Source: UBA6136 sp046305255
GTDB lineage: Bacteria > Pseudomonadota > Gammaproteobacteria > Methylococcales > Methylococcaceae
NCBI GenBank assembly: GCA_046305255.1
Contig: JBKCCF010000214.1
Location: 1 to 17,912 of the forward strand
Length of the DNA stretch: 17,912 nt
Reading direction: 5' to 3'
Part shown: one piece after another, positions 1 through 6,734 of the stretch
Layout of the letters: each line of letters begins with the position of its first letter
Position numbering within the stretch: the first letter of the stretch is position 1
Program-made: the position numbers and the translations under genes
Notes under the pieces: generated by a model
What the model was told of the DNA's origin: nothing
What the model saw: only the letters and a program-made list of their open reading frames with translations
The model's database searches: none

Positions 1-60
1 AGCAAAACCACCCCGGAACAGATCGACATTTTCAAAGCGTTGGGCGTGCCGACGCCTTAA
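1..60 (+). CDS. C-terminal end of a truncated gene, possibly a transposase
   Basis: An open frame enters from the left edge and gives 19 residues ending in KALGVPTP before a TAA stop. The TPEQ-x-IFKALG pattern recalls, from memory only, the extreme C-termini of IS1634/IS4-like DDE transposases. Nineteen residues cannot establish a family. No terminator with a T tract follows. The 120 bp after the stop hold no recognisable gene. The frame is seen in the sequence; the transposase idea is a guess. Confidence 0.4.
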   Translation, partial: SKTTPEQIDIFKALGVPTP

Positions 61-181
61 AAAGCGTTTGTTGTGTCATTTTTTAAAGAGCGGCCTCTGC
101 TATATCAAAGGCCTGCGTCGCTAACTGGTGAACCCGGGGGGTCATGCGTTGATTGATCTGCCCAACGTTCAGCTCGGCGCC

Positions 182-304
182 CTATTCATCGAATACGCGG
201 AAACGTACCTCGAACGACTCGGCAAGGCAGGGCTGGAAGCAACCGACCACACCCATCAGAGCCAGTAATCCGGCCGTAGCCGAAGCACATAGGACATGGT
301 TCAC
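182..304 (-). CDS. Possible small lipoprotein, 40 residues
   Basis: A GTG start at 304 is preceded on the - strand by a G-rich run (GGGGGGG then AAGC), a plausible ribosome site. The product has a hydrophobic stretch ending in VVGC, an acceptable lipobox, with Cys at about residue 22. The remaining tail is short (FQPCLAES and a charged end, FEVRFRVFDE). It would be a very small entericidin-sized lipoprotein. A longer reading from a GTG at 391 adds residues that look non-coding. No family is recognised, and it may be a chance ORF or a decayed gene. Confidence 0.3.
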   Translation of the reverse strand: MNHVLCASATAGLLALMGVVGCFQPCLAESFEVRFRVFDE

Positions 305-415
305 GCTTCCCCCCCAATAAACACTACTCGAACACGATAATGGGCGGTTGGCTGCCCTGTCGATAGTCAAAACTGCGTAGCGCAACACCACCTGTTGCAG
401 TCATCGGTCTTTCGC

Positions 416-447
416 AAAAAAAACCACCGGAGCGGGTACTCCGGTGG
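416..447 (-). terminator. Rho-independent terminator of the 120-residue secreted protein gene
   Basis: On the - strand, CCACCGGAG (447-439) pairs perfectly with CTCCGGTGG (432-424) around a 6-nt loop. The 3' arm runs straight into eight T residues (423-416). It lies 38 bp after the stop codon of the gene at 485-847. This is the clearest intrinsic terminator in the window. Confidence 0.9.
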
Positions 448-484
448 GGCGATGAAAGCATCAGGCTAAAACCTCATAGGGTGC

Positions 485-847
485 CTATTTATACTGCCTC
501 ATATTGGTAAAAAGGTAGCTAATGTACCCGGTTGCGGCCGGATTTTGTGCTAACCCTGCCACCATTGATGGCGTCACCTCTTTCAGTTGCAGCCCTTGCG
601 CCATAATTTCGGCCATGGCACCAGCACAAAGCGTACTGACCGGACCGGTAGCATTGCTGACCGAATAGGACAGCACGGTATCGCCGGTAGCCGTCGGTGC
701 CGAAACCTGACACTGCAGATTGACGATCTTCGGCGCTGAATACAGGCCATTCCGGCCTTCACCCGCGCTAGCCGTATAAGCAAATGTCAACGCCAGCGCC
801 GTTGCCAGAACAGCCTTGAAAAATAAGCCGGATATTCTATTGCTCAT
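485..847 (-). CDS. Secreted protein of unknown function, 120 residues
   Basis: The N-terminus is a textbook Sec signal peptide: a short basic start (MSNR), a hydrophobic core over residues 8-24, and a TASA cleavage site after residue 28, leaving a mature protein of about 92 residues. The mature part has two cysteines (Cys46 and Cys74) that could form a disulfide in the periplasm. It is rich in Ala, Ser, Thr and Val, with no motif I recognise. The ATG is preceded by GAGAGG, a fair ribosome site. The gene stands alone, with its own terminator at 416-447 and a repeat-type operator at 895-925, so it is probably a regulated single-gene unit. Periplasmic location is inferred from the signal peptide; function is unknown. 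Confidence 0.75.
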   Translation of the reverse strand: MSNRISGLFFKAVLATALALTFAYTASAGEGRNGLYSAPKIVNLQCQVSAPTATGDTVLSYSVSNATGPVSTLCAGAMAEIMAQGLQLKEVTPSMVAGLAQNPAATGYISYLFTNMRQYK

Positions 848-1225
848 AACTCTTACCTCTCTAACATGATGTGTAATAGCTCAAGCCTGATCATGTTCAG
901 GAAAGACCCTGAACCCACCCTGAACTACAAGCGGCACGGCCACTTAATAACCAGGATAACCAGGCCATAATCGGTTGTGATCGGATATCACCACCGGCCA
1001 CCATGCTGCCAGATGAGGTTGTTTAAAATAAGCAGAAGAAGCGCGTACGCCCGCAGATAACATATCAGTAATACTATAGCCATATTCCGATTAAAGTTAT
1101 CGATCAGACGATAGATAATCGAATAGCTACATGGGCTTAAGGCACGTCTTTCAGCAGAAGGATCACTCTACGACCGATAACATAATACCCACTGAAGAAG
1201 AGCCTTTATATTACCGATATCGGGG
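848..1225. other. Gene-free, AT-rich intergenic region
   Basis: These 378 bp lie between the start of the secreted protein gene and the stop of the ABC permease gene, both on the - strand. Apart from the candidate operator at 895-925, I see no ORF with a ribosome site, no RNA gene and no T-tailed hairpin. The stretch from about 1060 to 1140 is AT-rich with several GATAA/TTATC and ATCGAT words. A perfect 10-bp palindrome, CCGATATCGG, lies at 1214-1223 just past the permease stop. Confidence 0.6.
895..925 (-). promoter_or_regulatory. Candidate operator: three copies of CCTGAAC/GTTCAGG
   Basis: GTTCAGG (895-901) and CCTGAAC (908-914) form a perfect 7-bp inverted repeat with a 6-bp spacer. A third copy, CCTGAAC, follows at 919-925, exactly 11 bp (one helical turn) from the second. 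Read on the - strand this is two tandem GTTCAGG boxes plus an inverted one, 48 bp upstream of the secreted protein's ATG. Tandem hexamer or heptamer boxes at 11-bp spacing are typical of OmpR/PmrA-class response regulators. The regulator itself is not in the window. Confidence 0.4.
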
Positions 1226-2041
1226 CTACTCCCCCATCTGGAGCAGTAAGCCTTTCTTGCGGGAAACCCAGAAGGCCAGCGCATAAAGGCACAGTCCGGC
1301 CCCGAGAAATACGGTATTGAGTTCGACTGCGGCGATGAAGTGGTCCATTCGGAATACCCCCTCACTCAACAGCGCCCGCATCCCCTCAAAGGCATGACTG
1401 GATGGCAGCGCCCGGGCAAACGGCTGCAACCACTCAGGCAGGACGCTGATGGGGTAGTACACCCCACTCAACGGCGCAAAGGCGAAGATGATGGCCCAGG
1501 CAAAGCCTTCCATGCCCAAACCGTAACGCAGCACCATGGCAACAACCATCAGACCAATAGCCCAGCCCATGACCAGCAAGTTGCAGAAGAACGCCACCAG
1601 CGGCAGCCCCATGTCAAAGATGGAATAGTGATAGAGCAGGATGGCCAGCCCCGATGCCACGCCCACCCCGAACAGTGTGCGCAAAAAACTTACGGCCAAC
1701 AGGGAGAGCGCCAATTCGTAGGGTCGCAACGGGCTTACAAAGAGATTCCCCAGATTGCGGGAGTACATTTCCTCGAAAAAGACGATGGAAACGCCCAACT
1801 GAGCCCGGTACAACACGTCCCAAAGCAAAGCAGCCGCGATTAGCATTCCCGCCGTTTGCGCAATGCCTTCACTCTGCCCTACCAGAAAACGGTTGATCAA
1901 ACCCCATAACACCATCTGCACCGTAGGCCAGTACGCCAGCTCAATCAGCCGCGGCCAGGAGGCCAGCATCAGGTAACGGTATCGTACGACCATCGCCAGT
2001 ACGCGATTCAGGCTGCCACCCAGCGGTAATAAGCACTTCAT
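1226..2041 (-). CDS. ABC-2 type transporter permease
   Basis: The 271-residue product has about six hydrophobic segments over residues 25-260 and the general layout of ABC-2 (NodJ/DrrB-like) permeases. An amphipathic N-terminal part precedes the first membrane helix. There is a YSRNLGNLFVSPLRP-type cytoplasmic loop after the second helix, and a GVYYPISVLPEWLQP segment before the last helices, typical of these exporters. It would sit in the inner membrane as the channel half of an exporter, paired with the ATPase just upstream. Its ATG overlaps the ATPase stop by four bases (ATGA), so the two are probably translationally coupled. The substrate cannot be told; the family handles drugs, lipids and polysaccharides. 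Confidence 0.88.
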   Translation of the reverse strand: MKCLLPLGGSLNRVLAMVVRYRYLMLASWPRLIELAYWPTVQMVLWGLINRFLVGQSEGIAQTAGMLIAAALLWDVLYRAQLGVSIVFFEEMYSRNLGNLFVSPLRPYELALSLLAVSFLRTLFGVGVASGLAILLYHYSIFDMGLPLVAFFCNLLVMGWAIGLMVVAMVLRYGLGMEGFAWAIIFAFAPLSGVYYPISVLPEWLQPFARALPSSHAFEGMRALLSEGVFRMDHFIAAVELNTVFLGAGLCLYALAFWVSRKKGLLLQMGE

Positions 2042-2772
2042 AGTTGTGTATTCCGGGCAATATCAATAAATACCTGCTCCAGCGAGGCGCCTCCGTATTT
2101 GGCAATCAACGCGGCAGGAGCGCCACGGTCAACGATACGGCCCTGCTTCATCATCAGCACTTCCTGACAGAGCCGCTCGACTTCCTGCATATTGTGGGAG
2201 GCCAGCAATATCGTGGCACCAGTTTGCTGCTGATAGTCGGCGAGATAGCTGCGCACCTGATCCGCCGTGTAAGGATCAAGAGCAGCGGTAGGCTCGTCCA
2301 TCAACAAAACTTTTGGCTCATTCAGCAGCGATTTGACCAGCGAAACGCGCGTGCGCTGACCGGCTGACAATGACCCGTAACTGCGCTGCAACAGTCCGGA
2401 CAACTCAAAATGCTCAGCCAACTGCTTTACCCGTGCCGCACGCTGTCGCACGCCATATAAACGGGCATAGACATCAAGGTTCTGCCAGACAGTCAGGCGA
2501 TGCGGCAGATCGACATACGGCGACGTGAAGTTCATCCGCGGCAAGGCGGCAAACCGATTGCCTACGATATCGACACCGAGAATCCGAATAGCGCCCGAGG
2601 TCGGGAGCAACAGGCCCAGCAACATTGACAGAGTCGTGGTTTTACCTGCGCCGTTGCCACCCAGCAGCGCATAGGTCGCGCCCTCGGGCACCTCGAAACT
2701 GATACCATCGACAGCGGCTAACCGGCCGTAGTGTTTGCGCAGTTGGGAGACTTCAATCGCTGGGTCATTCAT
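2038..2772 (-). CDS. ABC transporter ATP-binding protein
   Basis: This 244-residue protein is a complete ABC ATPase: Walker A GGNGAGKTT at residues 38-46, signature LSAGQ at 135-139, Walker B VLLMDEP at 155-161, and an H-loop SH at 192-193. The C-terminal SLEQVFIDIAR stretch is common in ATPases of DrrA/CcmA-like multidrug exporters. It should hydrolyse ATP at the inner face of the membrane to drive export through the ABC-2 permease encoded next, with which it overlaps by four bases. The hydrolase gene ends 47 bp upstream in the same direction, so all three may share a transcript. The exported substrate is unknown. Confidence 0.93.
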   Translation of the reverse strand: MNDPAIEVSQLRKHYGRLAAVDGISFEVPEGATYALLGGNGAGKTTTLSMLLGLLLPTSGAIRILGVDIVGNRFAALPRMNFTSPYVDLPHRLTVWQNLDVYARLYGVRQRAARVKQLAEHFELSGLLQRSYGSLSAGQRTRVSLVKSLLNEPKVLLMDEPTAALDPYTADQVRSYLADYQQQTGATILLASHNMQEVERLCQEVLMMKQGRIVDRGAPAALIAKYGGASLEQVFIDIARNTQL

Positions 2773-2819
2773 GATGGTGTGGCCTGGTAGCAGACTGGGT
2801 TAGGACAACTGGCCTGAGA

Positions 2820-3740
2820 TCAGGCTACGGACTGCCCTTTAAGAAAATTGAGCATCAAGGCATTAACGCGGTCAGGCACTTCAGCATGCACCCAGTGGCT
2901 GGCGTCAGCCACGCGCTCCACACTGAGATTGGGAACCCAGTCTGCCAGCCCCTCAGCCAGTTGCGGCCCGAGGTAACGGTCTTGTTCACCCCATATCAGC
3001 AGTGTCGGCGTATCAATGCGCCGAATGGATCGCTGCAGTTCAGCCCGGTTGCAACGGAGGGCAGCCCGGTAGTAATTGAGTGCGGCGGTGAGCGCACCGG
3101 GCTGGGCAAGCGCCTGCTTGTACTGCTTTAGCGTAGCCTCATCGAAGGCGCCGGGGCGGAGCGGATCGTTACGGAGCATATGCTCCAGGCGGGCGTAGTC
3201 ACCGGCCCGAATCAGCCACTCGGGGAGCCAGGGTAACTGAAACAGAGCGATGTACCAGGACCGCCTGAGTTGATCAAAACTCGACAGTGCATCCAGGAAT
3301 CGCCGAGGATGCGGCGCATTGAGAATCACCAGCTTGTGGACCCACTCCGGGTATCGCATCGCGAAACTCCAGGCAATTGCACCACCCCAGTCATGACCGA
3401 CCACGACCGCACGACTCTCCCCCGCCGCCGCTATCAGGCCCCGCACATCCTCCACGAGCAGTTCCAACCGATAATGGCTGACGCCGATGGGCTTGTCCGA
3501 GGTGTTGTAGCCCCGTTGATCAAGCGCTATGACGCGGTACCCCGCCTCGGCCAGAGCCGGTATCTGGTAGCGCCATGCGTACCAGAACTCGGGAAAACCG
3601 TGCAGCAGAACCACCAGCGGACCGCTACCATAGTCGACATAGTGCAGCCGGACCCCATTGATCAGGGCATGCCGATGAACCATGGGTCGCCCTCCTCGGG
3701 CGTGCGGATCGGCTGTCTGGCTGTGCTGTTCGGGCGTCAT
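2820..3740 (-). CDS. Alpha/beta hydrolase, epoxide hydrolase-like
   Basis: The start is chosen at 3740 because AGGAGG sits 9 nt upstream; this gives 306 residues. An upstream in-frame start at 3830 would add 30 unconserved residues. The fold signature is clear: oxyanion motif HGFPEFW (from residue 47), nucleophile elbow GHDWGG with Asp117, acid Asp254 in IWGEQD, and catalytic His282 in ASHW. An Asp nucleophile rather than Ser, with HGFP and cap-domain tyrosines (Y163 and the NYYRA motif near 223), fits soluble epoxide hydrolases. These open epoxides to diols through an ester intermediate. Fluoroacetate or haloalkane dehalogenase is the alternative within the same superfamily. There is no signal peptide, so it is cytoplasmic. 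It is co-oriented with the ABC exporter genes. Confidence 0.85.
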   Translation of the reverse strand: MTPEQHSQTADPHARGGRPMVHRHALINGVRLHYVDYGSGPLVVLLHGFPEFWYAWRYQIPALAEAGYRVIALDQRGYNTSDKPIGVSHYRLELLVEDVRGLIAAAGESRAVVVGHDWGGAIAWSFAMRYPEWVHKLVILNAPHPRRFLDALSSFDQLRRSWYIALFQLPWLPEWLIRAGDYARLEHMLRNDPLRPGAFDEATLKQYKQALAQPGALTAALNYYRAALRCNRAELQRSIRRIDTPTLLIWGEQDRYLGPQLAEGLADWVPNLSVERVADASHWVHAEVPDRVNALMLNFLKGQSVA

Positions 3741-3869
3741 TTGAGAATACCTCCTGCTTGCGCGCTGGCCTTTTGAAGCACTTGAGGGACGTTGGTTCAA
3801 CCCTTGCGGTCTCCTGGCGAACGGGCGCATACCGACTTAACCGCACCACCTTGACGCTGGCCAGCCCAA

Positions 3870-4643
3870 ATGGATACCGCAAAAACCCTGCCCCACAGCA
3901 ACGACAAAGACATGACCGCAGAAGATGACTTCGCGCTGCTCGCCGCTGCGACCGCCCGCCGTTACCACTCTGCCGGGCGATTTGCCAGGGGCTTTGTGAC
4001 AGGCAAACTGCGTCACGATCCGGTCTACCGTCACCTGATGGCCACCCTGGCGGCCTGGTGCCCTGCCGCTGGTAACGTGCTGGATATCGGCTGCGGACGC
4101 GGCATACTGCTGAATCTGCTGGCGGATGCGCTCGGCGCGGCCTTCATGAATGGTTGCGGCCCGGTACTTGCCGGAATCGACCTTCGGCCCGAAGAGGTGA
4201 GACGTGCCCGGCAGACTCTGGCCGACCGAGCCCGGATTGATCAAGCCGACGTGCGCCAGCTTGAAATTCCCCGCTGCGAGGTCATCATTATGCTGGATGT
4301 CCTGCTGTACCTCAGCCGGATCGAACAGGACAGGGTGCTGGAGAACATAGTCGCCCACCTGCCCGCAGGGGGTATTTTCATTTTGCGTGAAGCCGACGCC
4401 GACGCCGGCTGGCGCTTCCGGGTGACACAGCTCGCCGAAAGACTTTGCGCCCTCGGCAGGGGCCACTGGCGGCAACCCTACCACTATCGGAGTGCGCGGG
4501 CGTGGCGGTTACAACTCGAAACACTGGGTTTTGCAGTGGAAACCATCGCCATGAGTCAGGGCACGCCCTTCTCGAACATCCTGTTCACTGCGCGTAAAAT
4601 CCGCGACTGCCCTGTTATCCGCAATCCACATCACGGTTCATAG
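3870..4643 (+). CDS. Class I SAM-dependent methyltransferase
   Basis: The 257-residue product carries motif I VLDIGCGRG at residues 70-78, an acidic residue ending strand 2 (GID, Asp104) for the SAM ribose, and a motif IV-like segment IIMLDVLLYL near 139-148. This is a Rossmann-fold methyltransferase of the small-molecule type. A C-terminal SQGTPFSNILF stretch precedes the end. No good ribosome site precedes either ATG at 3870 or the in-frame ATG at 3912, so the start is uncertain by 14 codons. The stop lies 2 bp before the pyrC start, so the two genes are probably co-transcribed and coupled, although no functional link is obvious. It is cytoplasmic; the substrate is unknown. Confidence 0.82.
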   Translation: MDTAKTLPHSNDKDMTAEDDFALLAAATARRYHSAGRFARGFVTGKLRHDPVYRHLMATLAAWCPAAGNVLDIGCGRGILLNLLADALGAAFMNGCGPVLAGIDLRPEEVRRARQTLADRARIDQADVRQLEIPRCEVIIMLDVLLYLSRIEQDRVLENIVAHLPAGGIFILREADADAGWRFRVTQLAERLCALGRGHWRQPYHYRSARAWRLQLETLGFAVETIAMSQGTPFSNILFTARKIRDCPVIRNPHHGS

Positions 4644-4645
4644 CC

Positions 4646-5686
4646 ATGACTACCCTGACTTTGACTCGCCCCGACGACTGGCATTTGCATCTGCGTGATG
4701 GCACCGCCCTGAACGCTGTGGCAGGTGATACCGCAAGGCAATTCGGGCGGGCATTGATCATGCCCAACCTCAAGCCCCCCATCACCACCGTTGCTGCGGC
4801 CCTCGACTATCGGACACGGATACTGGCCGCCCTGCCGCCTGGAACTGATTTCGAACCCCTGATGTCGCTATACCTCACGGATCAGACCACAACCGATGAG
4901 GTGCAGCGGGTAGCAGAGGAACCGGGTGTCCTCGCCTTCAAGCTCTATCCGGCGGGCGCCACCACCCACTCCGATGCTGGCGTCAAAAACCTCGCCGGCC
5001 TTGACCCGGTGCTGGCAGCGATGGAGCGGCTGGATGTGCCGCTGCTGGTGCATGGCGAAGTAACCGATGCCGACATCGATATTTTCGACCGGGAACGCGT
5101 ATTCATTGACCGCCACCTGTCGCCGATCGCCAGTCGCTTTCCGGCGCTTCGCATCGTACTGGAGCACATCACCACCCGCGACGGGGTCGAGTTTGTCCGC
5201 GACAGCCGCCCGGGTATCGCCGCCACCATCACCGCCCATCATCTGCTCTATAACCGCAACGCAATGCTGGCAGGCGGCATACGGCCACATTTTTACTGTC
5301 TGCCGTTACTCAAGCGAGAAAGCCATCGGCGGGCCCTGCTGACAGCGGCCACCAGTGGCAATCCCAGGTTTTTCCTCGGCACCGATAGCGCCCCGCATCC
5401 ACGCCACCAGAAGGAATCGGCCTGTGGCTGCGCCGGCTGCTACACCGCCCATACCGCACTGGAGCTTTACGCCAGCGCATTCGAAGCGGAGGGCGCGCTG
5501 GCCGCACTGGACGACTTTGCAGCTCGTCACGGTGCCGAGTTCTACCGTCTGCCCCGCAATCACGGCCGCATCACCCTGGAACGGCGGGAGTGGCAGGTAC
5601 CGACCCGCTTGCCCTACCGTGACAGTGAACTGCTGCCTCTGATGGCGGGCGAAACGCTGCAATGGCGCCTTGCCGGCACAAGCTGA
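4646..5686 (+). CDS. pyrC: Dihydroorotase, class II (PyrC)
   Basis: PyrC closes N-carbamoyl-L-aspartate to dihydroorotate, the third step of pyrimidine synthesis, in the cytoplasm. The 346 residues match the usual 345-350 of the homodimeric type. The zinc ligands are all present: His13 and His15 in DWHLHLRDG, Lys99 (the carbamylated lysine, in AFKLYPAGATT), His136 in VHGE and His174 in LEHITT, with catalytic Asp247 in GTDSAPH. All sit three residues before their E. coli counterparts. The gene starts 2 bp after the methyltransferase stop with no clear ribosome site, which suggests translational coupling. A perfect GCCCGG/CCGGGC repeat (5713-5726) follows downstream but lacks a T tract. Confidence 0.97.
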   Translation: MTTLTLTRPDDWHLHLRDGTALNAVAGDTARQFGRALIMPNLKPPITTVAAALDYRTRILAALPPGTDFEPLMSLYLTDQTTTDEVQRVAEEPGVLAFKLYPAGATTHSDAGVKNLAGLDPVLAAMERLDVPLLVHGEVTDADIDIFDRERVFIDRHLSPIASRFPALRIVLEHITTRDGVEFVRDSRPGIAATITAHHLLYNRNAMLAGGIRPHFYCLPLLKRESHRRALLTAATSGNPRFFLGTDSAPHPRHQKESACGCAGCYTAHTALELYASAFEAEGALAALDDFAARHGAEFYRLPRNHGRITLERREWQVPTRLPYRDSELLPLMAGETLQWRLAGTS

Positions 5687-5825
5687 GACGGGCATCTGCA
5701 TTTACAGACCCAGCCCGGCTCCGGGCCTCGGCGAGTAAACCTTGACGCCCGCTATGATAATATCGGCGGTCAATCGAGCCTTTGCCCACCCACAGCCCAC
5801 GCGTCTGCCACCACGATTTTTTCCG

Positions 5826-6734
5826 ATGAACGAGCACAAACTGACCCATCTCAAGCAGCTCGAAGCCGAGAGCATCCACATCATTCGCGAAGTCGCCGCC
5901 GAGTTTGACCGGCCCGTAATGCTGTACTCGATCGGCAAGGACTCTGCCGTCATGCTGCATCTGGCCATGAAAGCCTTCTACCCCGGCAAGCCGCCGTTCC
6001 CTCTGTTGCATGTTGATACCACATGGAAATTCTGGGAGATGATCTCTTTTCGGGATCGCATGGCCAATGAACTGGGCCTTGAGCTTATCGTGCACATTAA
6101 CCGGGAGGGCGTCGCCCAGGGCATAGGCCCCTTCACCCATGGCAGCGAGAAACATACCGACGTCATGAAAACTGAAGCACTCAAACAAGCGCTTAATCAC
6201 TATCAGTTTGATGCCGCTTTTGGTGGCGCGCGCCGCGACGAGGAGAAATCCCGCGCCAAGGAACGGGTCTACTCCTTCCGCGACAAAAATCATCGCTGGG
6301 ATCCCAAGAACCAGCGGCCCGAACTGTGGAACATCTACAACGGCAAGGTCAACAAAGGCGAAAGCATCCGGGTATTCCCTCTGTCCAACTGGACCGAACT
6401 GGACATATGGCAGTACATCTACCTCGAAAACATCCCGATTGTTCCGCTTTACTACGCAGCGGAACGGCCAGTGGTCCGCCGCGATGGCACTTGGATCATG
6501 GTCGACGACGATCGTATGCCGCTGGAAAAGGGGGAAACACCGGAAATGAAAATGGTCAGGTTCCGGACCCTCGGCTGCTACCCGCTGACCGGTGCAGTCG
6601 AATCTACCGCCACCACGCTACCGGACATCATCCAGGAGATGCTGCTGACCACCACATCGGAACGACAGGGGCGACTGATTGATCACGATCAGTCCGGCTC
6701 AATGGAGAAAAAGAAAAAGGAGGGGTATTTCTGA
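5826..6734 (+). CDS. cysD: Sulfate adenylyltransferase subunit 2 (CysD)
   Basis: CysD is the catalytic subunit of ATP sulfurylase, making adenosine 5'-phosphosulfate from sulfate and ATP in assimilation. From the ATG at 5826 the protein is 302 residues, the same length as E. coli CysD; an in-frame ATG at 5742 would add an unconserved tail. It has the PP-loop SIGKDSAVML near residue 40 and the family segments LLHVDTTWKF, FGGARRDEEKSRAKER and LSNWTELDIWQYI. The C-terminal GRLIDHD and the KKKKEGYF end are standard. It overlaps cysN by one base (TGATG). The upstream 139 bp hold an AT-rich GATAATAT stretch near 5755 but no strong -35 box, as expected for a CysB-type activated promoter (inference). 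Confidence 0.97.
   Translation: MNEHKLTHLKQLEAESIHIIREVAAEFDRPVMLYSIGKDSAVMLHLAMKAFYPGKPPFPLLHVDTTWKFWEMISFRDRMANELGLELIVHINREGVAQGIGPFTHGSEKHTDVMKTEALKQALNHYQFDAAFGGARRDEEKSRAKERVYSFRDKNHRWDPKNQRPELWNIYNGKVNKGESIRVFPLSNWTELDIWQYIYLENIPIVPLYYAAERPVVRRDGTWIMVDDDRMPLEKGETPEMKMVRFRTLGCYPLTGAVESTATTLPDIIQEMLLTTTSERQGRLIDHDQSGSMEKKKKEGYF

Noticed and set aside
1340..1843. A 167-residue open frame on + opposite the ABC permease
   Set aside because: Antisense shadow: Gln/His-rich composition, no ribosome site, and the - strand frame is a clear ABC-2 permease.
2820..3740. Haloalkane or fluoroacetate dehalogenase as the identity of the hydrolase
   Set aside because: An Asp nucleophile is shared, but HGFPEFW with cap tyrosines (including NYYRA) fits epoxide hydrolases better. 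Not fully excluded.
3837..4484. A 215-residue open frame on - opposite the methyltransferase
   Set aside because: The + strand carries a SAM-binding motif and coupling to pyrC; the - frame has no recognisable motif and is a GC-rich shadow.
5713..5726. GCCCGG-ct-CCGGGC perfect repeat between pyrC and cysD
   Set aside because: No T tract and too tight a loop for a normal terminator; it may only reflect GC richness.
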